From assembly GCF_001426705.1 (NCBI RefSeq), contig NZ_LMFC01000003.1:294995-358994 (forward strand): a stretch of DNA of 64,000 nucleotides. Reading direction: 5' to 3'. A program made the position numbers and the translations under genes. Every line of letters starts with the position of its first letter. The stretch's first letter is position 1. The notes beneath the pieces were generated by a model. That model saw only the letters and a program-made list of their open reading frames with translations, had not been told where the DNA came from and ran no database searches. Shown here piece after piece: positions 27,415 to 38,499 of this stretch. Source of the DNA: Cellulomonas sp. Root485 (lineage in GTDB: Bacteria; Actinomycetota; Actinomycetes; Actinomycetales; Cellulomonadaceae).

Positions 27415-30168
27415 ATGTCACCGAGTACCCACCGTCGCCGAGAGCTCCCCCGGCGGCGCACCGCCGGCCTGGCGGTCGCGGCTGCGCTGGCCGTCTCCGG
27501 CCTCGTCGCCGCGCCGCAGGTCGCCGCTGCGGCCACCGACCCCGGCTCTCCGGTCAAGGTCAACCAGGTCGCGTACGTCCCCGGGGTCGCCAAGGTCGCG
27601 ACGCTCGTCAGCTCGTCGACCTCGCCGGTGGCGTGGACGCTGCGGAACGCGGCCGGCACGGTCGTCGCGTCGGGCCAGTCGACGGTCAAGGGCTCCGACG
27701 CCCTGTCCGGCGACTCGACGCACCTCATCGACTTCTCGACGTTCGACACCCCGGGCTCGGGCTACGTGCTGTCCGCGGCGAATGCCAGCAGCTACCCGTT
27801 CGACATCTCTGCCGACCCGGTGAAGCGGCTGCGGTACGACTCGCTGGCGTTCTTCTACCACCAGCGCAGCGGCATCGCGATCGACGCCCAGTACGTCGGC
27901 AACACCTACGCGCGCGCAGCCGGTCATCTGGGCGTGGCGCCGAACCAGGGCGACACGAGCGTCCCGTGCCGGCAGTCGTGCGGCTACAGCCTGGACGTGC
28001 GCGGCGGCTGGTACGACGCGGGCGACCAGGGCAAGTACGTCGTCAACGGCGGCATCGCCACGTGGCAGCTGCAGAACGCCTACGAGCGGACCCTCTACGT
28101 CGCGGGCGCTGACAAGTCGGCGCTGGCCGACGGCACCATGGCGATCCCGGAGCGCGCCAACGGTGCGCCCGACATCCTCGACGAGGCGCGGTGGGAGGTC
28201 GAGTTCCTGCTCCGGATGCAGGTGCCGGCCGGCCGCACGGACGCGGGGATGGTGCACCACAAGATCCACGACGAGAACTGGACCGGCCTGCCGATGATCC
28301 CCGCGCAGGACAGCCAGCGCCGGCTCCTGTCGCCGGTGAGCACCGCGGCGACGCTCAACATGGCGGCCGTGGCGGCGCAGACGTCGCGGCTGTGGAAGAC
28401 GCTCGACCCGACGTTCTCCGCCAAGGCCCTCGCCGCGGCGCAGACCGCGTACACCGCCGCCAAGGCGAACCCGAACCGGATCGCGTCCGCGAACGACGGC
28501 ACGGGTGGCGGCGCCTACGGCGACACGTCCGTGACGGACGAGTTCTACTGGGCGGCGGCCGAGCTCTACGCGACGACCGGCTCCAGCACCTACCGCGCGG
28601 ATGTCACGGGGTCGTCGCTGTACAAGGGCGGCAGCTTCGCGCAGCGCGGGTACGACTGGGGCTGGACCGGTGGCCTCGGCGACACGACGCTCGCGCTGGT
28701 CCCGACCGGGCTCCCGTCGTCGGACGTGGCCGCCACGCGCGCGGCCATCGTGACGTTCGCCGACGCGGCTCTGGCCCGCGCCACGAGCCAGGCGTACCCG
28801 GCGCCCAACAACGCCGGGAGCGTCTACTACTGGGGCTCGAACGGCCAGGTCGCCAACAACGCGAACGCCCTCGCGCTCGCGTTCGACTTCACCGGGCAGG
28901 CGAAGTACCGCACCGGCGTGTACGCCGCGCTCGACTACTTCCAGGGCCGCAACCCGCTCAACCAGTCCTACATCGCCGGCTACGGCGAGAAGGCGGTCCA
29001 GAACGTGCACCACCGGTTCTGGGCGCACCAGGCGAACGCGTCCCTGCCGATCGCGCCGCCCGGCTCGTTCTCCGGCGGCCCGAACAGCGAGCTCCAGGAC
29101 CCGATCGCCGCGGCGCAGGCCGCCGGCTGCGCAGCGATGAAGTGCTTCGTCGACCACATCGAGGCCTACTCGGTGAACGAGGTCGCCATCAACTGGAACT
29201 CCGCGCTGGCGTGGCTGGCCAGCTGGGCGGCCGAGCACGCGGGAAGCACCCCTGCGGTCGACACCACTCGGCCGAGCACGCCGGGAACGCCGACGGCGAG
29301 CGCCGTGGGTGACACGTCCGTGACGCTCACCTGGTCGCCGTCCACGGACGCGGAGAGCGGGATCGCCGGGTACGACGTCGTGCGCGTCGCCGGGGACTCG
29401 CTGCAGGTCATGGCGACGACCACCGCGACCTCTGCCACGGTCACCGGCCTGCGCGCGGGCACGGCGTACACGTTCGTCATCACGGCCCGCAACGGCGCCC
29501 AGCTGTCCTCGACGTCGTCGTCGATCACGGTGACGACCACCGGAGGCGACCCGGTCGACCAGCCGCCCACCACACCCGGCACGCCGGTGGTCTCGGGCAT
29601 CACCCAGACGGGTGCGACGCTCACGTGGACGCCCTCGACCGACGACAAGGGCGTCGCGGGGTACGACGTCCTGCGCATCCAGAACGGCACGTCCACGGTG
29701 GTCGCGACGTCGACCAGCACCTCGACGACGCTCACCGGGCTGACCGCCGACACGGACCACGTGTTCGCGATCCGGGCCAAGGACACCGCGGGGCAGCTCT
29801 CGTCGGTCTCGACCACCGTCGCGTTCCGGACCCTGCCGACCGTCACCACGCCGCCCGGCGGCTGCAAGGTGACGTACTCGGCGAACTCGTGGGGCAACGG
29901 GTTCACCGCGAACGTCACCCTCACGAACACGGGGTCGACCGCGTGGACGTCATGGAAGCTGGCGTTCACCTTCCCGGGCAACCAGCTGGTCACGCAGGGC
30001 TGGAGCGCGACCTACAGCCAGACGGGCTCGGCCGTGACCGTGACGAACGCGGCGTGGAACGGCTCCGTGCCGGCCGGCGGCTCGACGAGCATCGGCTTCA
30101 ACGGCTCGTACAGCGGCACGAACTCCGCGCCGACGGGATTCACGGTGAACGGGGCGCCCTGCGCCTGA
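27415..30168 (+). CDS. Secreted GH9 endoglucanase with Ig-like, two FN3 and CBM2 domains
   Basis: 917 residues from ATG 27415 (AGAGGA upstream; an open GTG extension to 27361 is less likely). Order: Arg-rich signal peptide (1-41), CelD_N Ig-like domain (~45-130), GH9 barrel (~135-605), FN3 (~618-712), FN3 (~715-809), CBM2 (~815-917, paired Cys at both ends). GGWYDAGDQGKYV at ~197 carries the catalytic Asp pair, the conserved His is in VHHRFWAH (~532), and the proton-donor Glu lies in SVNEVAINW (~588). It should hydrolyse internal beta-1,4-glucan bonds by inversion outside the cell. A perfect hairpin follows. Confidence 0.95.
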   Translation: MSPSTHRRRELPRRRTAGLAVAAALAVSGLVAAPQVAAAATDPGSPVKVNQVAYVPGVAKVATLVSSSTSPVAWTLRNAAGTVVASGQSTVKGSDALSGDSTHLIDFSTFDTPGSGYVLSAANASSYPFDISADPVKRLRYDSLAFFYHQRSGIAIDAQYVGNTYARAAGHLGVAPNQGDTSVPCRQSCGYSLDVRGGWYDAGDQGKYVVNGGIATWQLQNAYERTLYVAGADKSALADGTMAIPERANGAPDILDEARWEVEFLLRMQVPAGRTDAGMVHHKIHDENWTGLPMIPAQDSQRRLLSPVSTAATLNMAAVAAQTSRLWKTLDPTFSAKALAAAQTAYTAAKANPNRIASANDGTGGGAYGDTSVTDEFYWAAAELYATTGSSTYRADVTGSSLYKGGSFAQRGYDWGWTGGLGDTTLALVPTGLPSSDVAATRAAIVTFADAALARATSQAYPAPNNAGSVYYWGSNGQVANNANALALAFDFTGQAKYRTGVYAALDYFQGRNPLNQSYIAGYGEKAVQNVHHRFWAHQANASLPIAPPGSFSGGPNSELQDPIAAAQAAGCAAMKCFVDHIEAYSVNEVAINWNSALAWLASWAAEHAGSTPAVDTTRPSTPGTPTASAVGDTSVTLTWSPSTDAESGIAGYDVVRVAGDSLQVMATTTATSATVTGLRAGTAYTFVITARNGAQLSSTSSSITVTTTGGDPVDQPPTTPGTPVVSGITQTGATLTWTPSTDDKGVAGYDVLRIQNGTSTVVATSTSTSTTLTGLTADTDHVFAIRAKDTAGQLSSVSTTVAFRTLPTVTTPPGGCKVTYSANSWGNGFTANVTLTNTGSTAWTSWKLAFTFPGNQLVTQGWSATYSQTGSAVTVTNAAWNGSVPAGGSTSIGFNGSYSGTNSAPTGFTVNGAPCA

Positions 30169-30190
30169 GCGACAGTCACCTGAAGTGCGG

Positions 30191-30224
30191 CGAGGGCCGC
30201 CGGTCAGCTGACCGGCGGCCCTCG
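30191..30224 (+). terminator. Terminator hairpin after GH9
   Basis: A perfect 34-base palindrome (17-bp stem) begins 22 bases after the GH9 stop. Confidence 0.75.
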
Positions 30225-30250
30225 TCTGGGCCTGGTGACACGATGGCGCG

Positions 30251-30853
30251 GTGACGACGTCTGCGGATCCCGGCGACGTGCGGGTCGAGGCCGCCACCCC
30301 GGACCGCTGGTCCGACGTCGTCGCGGCGTTCGGCGCCCGCGCCTCCGCACCCGACTCGTGCTGGTGCCAGCGGTTCCGCACGCACGACCAGCCGAGCAAC
30401 CGCGACGAGCTGCACCGCGAGATCGAGGCGGCGGAGGTCCCGGTAGGTCTGGTCGCCTACGTCGACGGCAGCCCGGCGGGGTGGTCCCGGGTCGTCCCGC
30501 GAGCGACCCTGCCGGGCGTCGTGGGGAACCGGGCGCTGCGACGCCTGCTCGACGACGATCCCGGGGCGTGGTGGGTGACCTGCTTCGCGGTCCGCCGGGA
30601 GCACCGGGGCGCAGGGGTGGGGACGGCGCTGCTGGTGGCCGCCGTCGAGCACGCCCGTGGCCACGGGGCGTCCGTCGTGGAGGGCCACCCGGTCGACGTC
30701 ACGAGGCTCCGGGCCGCCACGGTCTCCGGCTCGGCCGTGTTCACCGGCACGCTCGCGATGTTCGAGGCGGCCGGCTTCCACGAGATCGGCCGCACCTACC
30801 CCAGCCGGCCGGTCATGCGTGTCGACCTCGCAGGCACGAGACCTCCCGGCTGA
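30251..30853 (+). CDS. GNAT-family acetyltransferase
   Basis: 200 residues from GTG 30251, preceded at six bases by CACGAT. Acetyl-CoA binding is marked by VRREHRGAGVGTALLVAA (~118), and AMFEAAGFHEIGRTYPSRPVMR forms the C-terminal half of the fold. The N-terminal CWCQRF motif is shared with the GNAT at 23164. The acceptor is unknown. Confidence 0.85.
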   Translation: MTTSADPGDVRVEAATPDRWSDVVAAFGARASAPDSCWCQRFRTHDQPSNRDELHREIEAAEVPVGLVAYVDGSPAGWSRVVPRATLPGVVGNRALRRLLDDDPGAWWVTCFAVRREHRGAGVGTALLVAAVEHARGHGASVVEGHPVDVTRLRAATVSGSAVFTGTLAMFEAAGFHEIGRTYPSRPVMRVDLAGTRPPG

Positions 30854-30881
30854 CCACCCGCGCGACCGGGAGCGCCCCGAC

Positions 30882-30895
30882 GTGAATCGCTTCAC
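30882..30895 (+). promoter_or_regulatory. LacI-type palindrome upstream of CBM2-GH5
   Basis: GTGAATCGCTTCAC has five-base perfect arms (GTGAA/TTCAC) and a near-symmetrical TCGC centre. It lies 113 bp upstream of the GH5 start. Confidence 0.5.
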
Positions 30896-30994
30896 AAGGC
30901 TGCGCGGGCGACGTCCGTCTGGTGGGCTTGCGCCGTCGCTGACATGCGTCGCCGCGATCCGTGCGCGGACCCGTTCCTGAAAGGGCTCCCTTCC

Positions 30995-32602
30995 GTGCAC
31001 TCACTTCGCAAGGTCCTGACCCTGGCCACCGCGGCCGTCGTCGCCATCACCGGATCGATCGCGGTCTCCGGCCAGGCGAGCGCCGCTGCGGGCTGCCGGG
31101 TCGACTACACGGTGACCAACCAGTGGCAGAGCGGCTTCGGCGCCAACGTGGTGGTGACCAACCTGGGCGATCCGATCACCGGGTGGGACCTCCGCTTCTC
31201 CTTCGGCGCCGGCCAGACCGTCAGCCAGCTCTGGAACGGCTCCGTCACCCAGTCCGGAGCGGCGGTGTCGGTGCGCAACGCCGGGTGGAACGGGACCGTC
31301 GCCACCAACGGCACTGCGTCGTTCGGCTTCAACGGCGCGTGGACCGGGAGCAACCCCGTACCGACCGCGTTCACGCTCAACGGTGTCGCGTGCACCGGGA
31401 GCCCGGTCACCCCGTCCAGCTCTCCCTCGACGTCGCCGTCCGCGACCCCGTCCCAGACCCCACGGCCCACGCCCACGCCCACGCCGACGCCCTCACCGAC
31501 CCCCGGACCGGTCACGGGCAGCGCCGCTCAGCTCGTCGCCGGCCTGGGCAAGGGATGGAACCTCGGCAACCAGCTGGAAGCCAACATCAACGGGGTGCCC
31601 AGCGAGACGGCGTGGGGCAACCCGGTGGTGACGGGTGCACTGATCGACCGGGTCAAGGCCGCCGGCTTCACGACGATCCGGATCCCGGTCTCCTACCTCG
31701 GCAAGATCGGCTCCGCCCCGAGCTACACCGTCGACCCCGCCTGGCTCGGCCGGGTCAAGGAGGTCGTCGACCTCGCCTACGACCGCGGGCTGTACGTGGT
31801 CGTCAACATGCACGGTGACGGCTACAAGAGCGTCAGCGGCTCCTGGCTCATCTGCGACGCGTCCGGGCAGGACACGATCAAGGCCAAGTACCAGAAGGTC
31901 TGGCAGCAGGTGGCGTCGACGTTCCAGGGCTACGGCGGGCGCCTGATCCTCGAGTCGATGAACGAGAACTTCGACGGGCAGTACGGCGCTCCCACGCAGC
32001 CGTGCTACTCCAACATCAACGCGTACAACCAGGTCTTCGTCGACACCGTGCGCCAGACCGGCGGCAACAACACCTCCCGGTGGCTGCTCGTGCCCGGCTG
32101 GAACACCAACATCGACTACACGGCCGGCAGCTACGGCTTCGTCGTGCCGACCGACCAGTACCGGTCGTCAGCCGTGCCCAGCAACGAGAAGCGCCTCATG
32201 ATCTCCGCGCACTACTACGACCCGTGGGACTTCACCGGGACCGAGAGCGGCGCCATCACGCAGTGGGGCCCCAACGCGACCAACGCCTCGAAGAAGTCGA
32301 CGTGGGGTCAGCAGGACTTCATGGACGCTCAGCTGAAGAAGATGTACGACAAGTTCGTCGTCAACGGGTACCCGGTGTTCATCGGCGAGTACGGCTCGAT
32401 CGACAAGACGGCGTTCGACTCGTCGAACAACAGGTACCGCGCCGACTACGCGCGCACCCTCGTCGCCACGGCGAAGAAGTACGGTGCGGCCACGGCCTAC
32501 TGGGACAACGGCCACAACGGCCAGTACGGGTTCGCGCTGTTCGACCGGAGCTCGGCGACGGTGACCCAGCAGGGCATCATCGACGCCATCATGGGTTCCT
32601 GA
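30995..32602 (+). CDS. Secreted CBM2-GH5 cellulase
   Basis: 535 residues from GTG 30995, with AAAGGG upstream. Order: signal peptide (1-31, ends GQASAAA), CBM2 (~32-128, with GCRVDYTVTNQWQSGF and the closing Cys), a Ser/Thr/Pro linker (~133-170), GH5 catalytic domain (~178-530). GWNLGNQLEA opens the domain; the acid/base Glu is in LESMNEN (~322) and the nucleophile in VFIGEYGS (~464). It should be a retaining endoglucanase. The NEN form, in place of the more usual NEP, is seen in some GH5 branches. Confidence 0.93.
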   Translation: MHSLRKVLTLATAAVVAITGSIAVSGQASAAAGCRVDYTVTNQWQSGFGANVVVTNLGDPITGWDLRFSFGAGQTVSQLWNGSVTQSGAAVSVRNAGWNGTVATNGTASFGFNGAWTGSNPVPTAFTLNGVACTGSPVTPSSSPSTSPSATPSQTPRPTPTPTPTPSPTPGPVTGSAAQLVAGLGKGWNLGNQLEANINGVPSETAWGNPVVTGALIDRVKAAGFTTIRIPVSYLGKIGSAPSYTVDPAWLGRVKEVVDLAYDRGLYVVVNMHGDGYKSVSGSWLICDASGQDTIKAKYQKVWQQVASTFQGYGGRLILESMNENFDGQYGAPTQPCYSNINAYNQVFVDTVRQTGGNNTSRWLLVPGWNTNIDYTAGSYGFVVPTDQYRSSAVPSNEKRLMISAHYYDPWDFTGTESGAITQWGPNATNASKKSTWGQQDFMDAQLKKMYDKFVVNGYPVFIGEYGSIDKTAFDSSNNRYRADYARTLVATAKKYGAATAYWDNGHNGQYGFALFDRSSATVTQQGIIDAIMGS

Positions 32603-32627
32603 TTGAACCCGACGGGTGGTCCGCCTC

Positions 32628-33548
32628 TCAGACCCGCTCGACGCCGTCGGCCTGGGGTCCCCGGTCGCTCTGGCGCACCTGGTACCGGACCCGGTCGCCC
32701 TCCTGCAGCGCGTCGGCACCCCGCACGACCGACACGTGCACGAACAGGTCAGCACCCCCCGCGTCGGGGGTGATGAAGCCGAACCCGCGCTCCGCGTCGT
32801 AGCGCGCGACGACGCCCTCGCCGCCGCGCACCGGGCCGCCGGACTCCCTCGGGGGACCCGACCGTCCGCGGCCCGGCGCCGCGGGCGCGCCCTGGACGAG
32901 CCGGATGTTGCGGGCCTGGAGACCCTTCTCGCTGGTGCCCACGTCGAAGGTCACGCGATCGCCCTCGGACAGCTCGGTCACCCCCGAGGGCAGTGCGCGG
33001 ACGTGGACGAAGAGGTCCTCGCCGCCCGAGTCGGGGGTGACGAACCCGAAGCCCTTCTCCCCGTCGTACCAGGACACGGTGCCGTCTGCTCCGTCGGACG
33101 CCCGCGGCCGCCCGGCGGCCTCCGCCCCGAGCGGCAGCAGGTGGTCCGCCTGCGGCCCCTTGTCCCCCTCGACGACGAGGAACGCCACGCGCTGCCCGTC
33201 CGAGATCACGCCGCCGCCCACGATGGCCGAGCTGTGCACGAAGATCTCCGCACCACCGCCGTCGGGCGTGACGAAGCCGTACCCCTTGCCCGGCTCGTAC
33301 CAGGAGACCGTGCCGAGCACACCCAGGAGTGCGTCCGGGGCGTGGTCGCCCGTGATCCGGACACGGCGGGCCTGCGGGCCGCGGTCACCCTCGCCCATCT
33401 CGAACTCGACGACCTGCCCCTCGCGGAGCACGTCGGCGTCGCCCACGATCTCGGACGCGTGCACGAACAGGTCGTCGGCCCCGTCCCCGAGGTAGAGGAA
33501 GCCGAAGCCTCGCTCGGCGTCGAACCAGCGGACAGTTCCCTCGGGCAC
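32628..33548 (-). CDS. Protein with four tandem cold-shock domains
   Basis: 306 residues from GTG 33548 with AAGGAG upstream. Four cold-shock domains follow each other at ~1-66, 77-141, 154-216 and 242-304. Each keeps the RNA-binding motifs: [42 protein letters not shown] and [14 protein letters not shown]. Bacterial Csp proteins normally have a single 65-70-residue domain; repeated CSDs are better known from eukaryotic UNR. It probably binds single-stranded RNA or DNA cooperatively as a chaperone or regulator (inference). There is no obvious operon partner. Confidence 0.92.
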   Translation of the reverse strand: MPEGTVRWFDAERGFGFLYLGDGADDLFVHASEIVGDADVLREGQVVEFEMGEGDRGPQARRVRITGDHAPDALLGVLGTVSWYEPGKGYGFVTPDGGGAEIFVHSSAIVGGGVISDGQRVAFLVVEGDKGPQADHLLPLGAEAAGRPRASDGADGTVSWYDGEKGFGFVTPDSGGEDLFVHVRALPSGVTELSEGDRVTFDVGTSEKGLQARNIRLVQGAPAAPGRGRSGPPRESGGPVRGGEGVVARYDAERGFGFITPDAGGADLFVHVSVVRGADALQEGDRVRYQVRQSDRGPQADGVERV

Positions 33549-33633
33549 GGTGGACTCCTTCTCGACGAGCTCAGGTTGCTGTCACCCAGTGTCCCTGACA
33601 GAACCCGGGGTCGTGGCAGCGCCGTCGAGCGGA

Positions 33634-33665
33634 CGAGGCGCCCGACCGGACGGTCGGGCGCCTCG
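33634..33665 (-). terminator. Terminator hairpin after the hydrolase
   Basis: A 14-bp perfect stem (33634-33647 with 33652-33665) and a four-base loop lie 3' of the alpha/beta hydrolase stop on the minus strand. Confidence 0.7.
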
Positions 33666-33678
33666 GGGAGTGCGCAGG

Positions 33679-35215
<1,537 letters not shown>

Positions 35216-35309
35216 GCGCGCTCGCATGCGCATGTCGACGGACGGCGCCATACGGGCTGCCTACTCGGCCAGACGCTGAATCACGTCGTCCGCGGAGGGG
35301 GTCTGCACG

Positions 35310-35315
35310 TACGGT
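35310..35315 (+). promoter_or_regulatory. -10 element TACGGT of a leaderless promoter
   Basis: TACGGT ends six bases before ATG 35322, with no Shine-Dalgarno. Confidence 0.5.
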
Positions 35316-35321
35316 TCCACG

Positions 35322-35861
35322 ATGCCGCCCCTCGCCGAGCCGGCCGCCGTCCTCGTCGTGACGGGGGCGATGGCCTCCGGGAAGTCGACCGTCGCCGACG
35401 CGCTTGCCCGGTCCTTCGCGCTGGCCGCGCACGTGCGGGGCGACATCTTCCGACGCTTCGTCGTGAGCGGCCAGGCGTCCATGGCCCCACCGCTGTCTGC
35501 GGCCGGACGCGCCCAGCTCGACCTGAGGCACACCCTGGCGGCGCAGGCCGCGGACACCTACGCCGCCGCGGGGATCACCGCGGTGGTCCAGGACATCCTG
35601 CTCGGGCCTGATCTGGAGCGCTTCACGGAGCAGGTGCGCACCCGCCCCTGCTACGCGGTCGTGCTGACGCCCGACGCTGCGACGCTCGCCGCACGCGACG
35701 CCGCCCGGCACAAGCGCGGGTACGGCGCCTGGACCCCGGAGGAGTTCGCGACCGCCGCCCGCGAGACGCCCGGAGGGCTGCACGTCGACACCACGGGGTG
35801 GACGGTCGCGGAGACGGTGGGCTTCATCCGCGACCACCTGGACGAGGCTCGGATCCGCTGA
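35322..35861 (+). CDS. P-loop kinase of the AAA_33/chloramphenicol-phosphotransferase-like group
   Basis: 179 residues. Walker A GAMASGKST (~16-24) opens a small nucleotide-kinase fold; VVQDILLGPDLERF may include the catalytic Asp, and ARDAARHKRGYGAW resembles the arginine-rich lid. Similar proteins phosphorylate small molecules, including antibiotics, but the substrate cannot be stated. Confidence 0.8.
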   Translation: MPPLAEPAAVLVVTGAMASGKSTVADALARSFALAAHVRGDIFRRFVVSGQASMAPPLSAAGRAQLDLRHTLAAQAADTYAAAGITAVVQDILLGPDLERFTEQVRTRPCYAVVLTPDAATLAARDAARHKRGYGAWTPEEFATAARETPGGLHVDTTGWTVAETVGFIRDHLDEARIR

Positions 35862-35887
35862 GCCGACGGCACGCGCACGCCTCGGAC

Positions 35888-35903
35888 GTGAACCGATTAG
35901 CAC
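35888..35903 (+). promoter_or_regulatory. LacI-type pseudo-palindrome upstream of the CE1-like esterase
   Basis: GTGAACCGATTAGCAC keeps the GTGAA-nCGnTT layout seen upstream of the GH5 gene. A small TATCGATA palindrome follows at 35923-35930. Weak by itself. Confidence 0.4.
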
Positions 35904-36013
35904 CCGTTCGGCGCGGCGCTTTTATCGATACATTCTCCGCAGTCAGCGAGCGTCGTCCCGCTGGTTCCATCCCCGGCAGCGCGGCCGGGGACCCTGCTGG
36001 AGGGAGCGACACC

Positions 36014-37282
36014 ATGCGACACCCCACCCCGTCCCGAGGCCGGCGGCTCCTGCTGACGGCCGCCGCCGCCCTGCTCGCCCTCGGTGGTCTGACCGCACCC
36101 GCCTCCGCGACGCCGGGAGCCCTCGCGGCCGCGTCCACGGTCGGCTGCGGCCGGCCGGCGGGCCTGGCGACCGGTACACACACGCTCACCAGTGGCGGCG
36201 TGTCCCGGTCGTTCCGCCTCGACGTGCCCTCCGGCTACGACCCGAACCGTCCCTACCGCCTCGTCGTGGGGCTGCACTGGTGGCACGGCACAGCCGCGGA
36301 CGTGGTGAACCAGGGCTTCTACGGCCTCAAGGCGCTCGCAGGTGGCAGCACGGTGTTCGTCGCCCCGCAGGGCATCGACAACGCCTGGCCCAACACCAAC
36401 GGCCAGGACGTCACGTTCGTGGACGCCGTGCTGCGCTCCGTCGAGTCCGCCCTGTGCATCGACACGACGCAACGGTTCGCGACGGGCTTCAGCTACGGCG
36501 GCGGCATGAGCAACGCCCTGGCGTGCGCCCGGGCCGACGTGTTCCGTGCGGTCGCGGTCCTCAACGGTGCCCAGCTGTCCGGGTGCGCCGGTGGGACCCA
36601 GCCCATCGCGTACCTGGGTTCCCACGGGGTGGTGGACAGCGTCCTGAACATCTCGCAGGGCCGCGCGCTGCGGGACCGCGCCCTGCGGAACAACGGGTGC
36701 CAGGCCCAGCAGGCGCCCGAGCCGGCCGCGGGCAGCGGTACCCACACGCGGACGGCCTACACGTGCCGCGACGGGTTCCCGGTGGTCTGGCTCGCGTCCG
36801 ACAGCGACCACCAGTGGGACGCGCGTGACCGTGGGCAGCAGCAGTCGTGGGTCCCCGGGGAGATCTGGCGGTTCTTCAGCTCGTTGACGTCGACGAGCCC
36901 GACCCCGACGCCCACCCCCACCGCCACCCCGACCCCGACACCCACGCCCACACCGACGCCCACGCCGACCGCCACCCCGACGCCGCCCCCCACCGGTGGC
37001 TGCTCGGCGACCTACCGCACGGTGAACTTCTGGCCCGGTGGGTTCCAGGGCGAGGTGACCGTCCGGGCCGGCGCCGCCGCGACGTCCTGGAGCGTGAGCT
37101 GGCGCCCGTCCGGCGAGCGTGTCGACCAGGTGTGGAACGGCACGGTGACGACCCAGGGCGACCTCGTCGTCGTCCGCAACGCGACCTGGAACGGCCAGCT
37201 GCCGACCGGCGGCACGACGACCTTCGGGCTGCTCGGCAGCGGCACCTCCCCGACGCCGACCCTGACGTGCACGAGCTCGTGA
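36014..37282 (+). CDS. Secreted CE1/PHB-depolymerase-like esterase with CBM2
   Basis: 422 residues from ATG 36014 with GGAGGGAG upstream. A signal peptide (1-36) leads to an esterase domain with HWWHGTAADVVNQGFYGL, nucleophile GFSYGGGMS (Ser ~159) and the acidic/His region SDSDHQWD (~261). This resembles CE1 feruloyl or acetylxylan esterases in the PHB-depolymerase fold. A Thr-Pro repeat linker (~291-324) joins a CBM2 (~329-422; SWRP, VWNGTV and ATWNGQLP). It probably removes acyl groups from hemicellulose. Confidence 0.88.
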   Translation: MRHPTPSRGRRLLLTAAAALLALGGLTAPASATPGALAAASTVGCGRPAGLATGTHTLTSGGVSRSFRLDVPSGYDPNRPYRLVVGLHWWHGTAADVVNQGFYGLKALAGGSTVFVAPQGIDNAWPNTNGQDVTFVDAVLRSVESALCIDTTQRFATGFSYGGGMSNALACARADVFRAVAVLNGAQLSGCAGGTQPIAYLGSHGVVDSVLNISQGRALRDRALRNNGCQAQQAPEPAAGSGTHTRTAYTCRDGFPVVWLASDSDHQWDARDRGQQQSWVPGEIWRFFSSLTSTSPTPTPTPTATPTPTPTPTPTPTPTATPTPPPTGGCSATYRTVNFWPGGFQGEVTVRAGAAATSWSVSWRPSGERVDQVWNGTVTTQGDLVVVRNATWNGQLPTGGTTTFGLLGSGTSPTPTLTCTSS

Positions 37283-37348
37283 ACATGCGGGGCAGCCGCT
37301 CGGGAGGGCGGTCGAGCCATCCCCGCGTCCGTCGGCTGAGCCGGGCAG

Positions 37349-37723
37349 TCAGAGGCAGCGCTCCGCGAGCAGCCGACCGAGCCCGCGGATGTCGACGCTG
37401 GCGCCGAACTCGAGCTTGACGCGACCGAGGCCGCTGAACCACAGCTCCAGCTCGGTGTCCCGGTCGAACGTGCCGGCGGTCTCGACGGAAAAGGCCTGGA
37501 TGCGGCTGTACGGAAGCGACGTGTAGTCCTTCTTCTTCCCGGTCATGCCCTGCACGTTGAGCGCGAGGATCCGCTTCGACGTGAAAGTGACGGAGTCGCG
37601 CATACCGCGGAATGCGACGTACACCTGCTCGTCGTGGAGCAGTAGGTCCGCGAGCTCGGCGTGGGCTTCGGCCGAGTCCCGGAGGTGGAGCTTGACGAAC
37701 GCGGCGTTGGCGAAGTCGATCAT
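37349..37723 (-). CDS. PH-domain-like protein
   Basis: 124 residues from ATG 37723 with AGGAGAG upstream. The sequence matches the small bacterial pleckstrin-homology-fold proteins: RDSVTFTSKRILALNVQGMTGKKKDYTS (split here at ~45-70) followed by PYSRIQAFSVETAG and ELELWFSGLGRVKLEF. No signal peptide or membrane segment is present. The family's ligand is not established. It is convergent with the CE1-like gene. Confidence 0.75.
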   Translation of the reverse strand: MIDFANAAFVKLHLRDSAEAHAELADLLLHDEQVYVAFRGMRDSVTFTSKRILALNVQGMTGKKKDYTSLPYSRIQAFSVETAGTFDRDTELELWFSGLGRVKLEFGASVDIRGLGRLLAERCL

Positions 37724-37938
37724 GGGTCTCTCCTGGATCGCGGTGGCGGTACGGGAGCACCGGACGATGGTCCAGGCGCGTGCGTCCAGGCTCGCGGCTC
37801 TACAGCGAGTCCTCCTGGGACCAAGGGCTCACACGAGCGACAGGTCGATCGGGGCTCGCCCCCGGCACCACCGCCGCGTCCGGGTGAATGGCCGCTGATC
37901 TCGCGGGGGCGACACACGCGCGCTGCGACCATTGACGG

Positions 37939-38499
37939 ATGACATCGCTCCCCGCCGCAGGCTGGTACGACGACGGCGCGACCGCGGGGGTCCTGCGGTG
38001 GTTCGACGGCTCGGCGTGGACCGAGCACACCACGCCGACCGCCGTGCCGGTCCAGGTCCCGGTTCCGGTCGCCGCCACCGCGTCGACGTTCGGCAGCGTC
38101 CCCGCCGGCCGGCTCGGGCAGTCCCTCAACCTCGCCGACCGTGTCACCGAGGGCGCCGAGTACCGGCGCAACCGGCTCGACGACGCACTCAGGCTGCGTC
38201 GCCGGGGTGCCCTGCTGTTCGGTGGCGCCCTCGTGGCGCTCCTGGTGGCGGGGACGGTCGGCATCGCCATGGGCGGCACGGACACGATCTGGTTCGTCGG
38301 CACCGCAGGGGCCGGGTTCCTCTGCGTCCGGGCCTGGCGCGACTACCAGAACGCGACGTTCCGGGGCGCTCCTGCGCTCACGACGGCCGCCTGGGTCGGG
38401 GTGGGGACCGCGCTCGTCGTGGCGCTCGCCGTTCTCGCCATCGGTCCGGTCCTCGCGCTCACCGCTGTGTCGCACCTCGGGGACACCGTCAGCAGCTAG
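37939..38499 (+). CDS. DUF2510-domain membrane protein
   Basis: 186 residues. The N-terminal AAGWYDDGATAGVLRWFDGS is the DUF2510 motif. After a basic region (YRRNRLDDALRLRRR) there are three hydrophobic segments (ALLFGGALVALLVAGTVGIA; TIWFVGTAGAGFLCV; GVGTALVVALAVLAIGPVLA). Function unknown; it resembles other actinobacterial membrane proteins with this tag. GACCAT six bases before ATG suggests a leaderless mRNA. Its stop overlaps the convergent AraC gene by four bases. Confidence 0.7.
   Translation: MTSLPAAGWYDDGATAGVLRWFDGSAWTEHTTPTAVPVQVPVPVAATASTFGSVPAGRLGQSLNLADRVTEGAEYRRNRLDDALRLRRRGALLFGGALVALLVAGTVGIAMGGTDTIWFVGTAGAGFLCVRAWRDYQNATFRGAPALTTAAWVGVGTALVVALAVLAIGPVLALTAVSHLGDTVSS

Noticed and set aside
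31440..31505. CCGACGCCC-type short repeats as a CRISPR or minisatellite
   Set aside because: They encode the Ser/Thr/Pro linker of the CBM2-GH5 protein in frame; there are no spacers.
36757..36993. Minus-strand frame encoding a Gly-Val repeat
   Set aside because: It is only the complement of the Thr-Pro linker codons of the CE1-like esterase.
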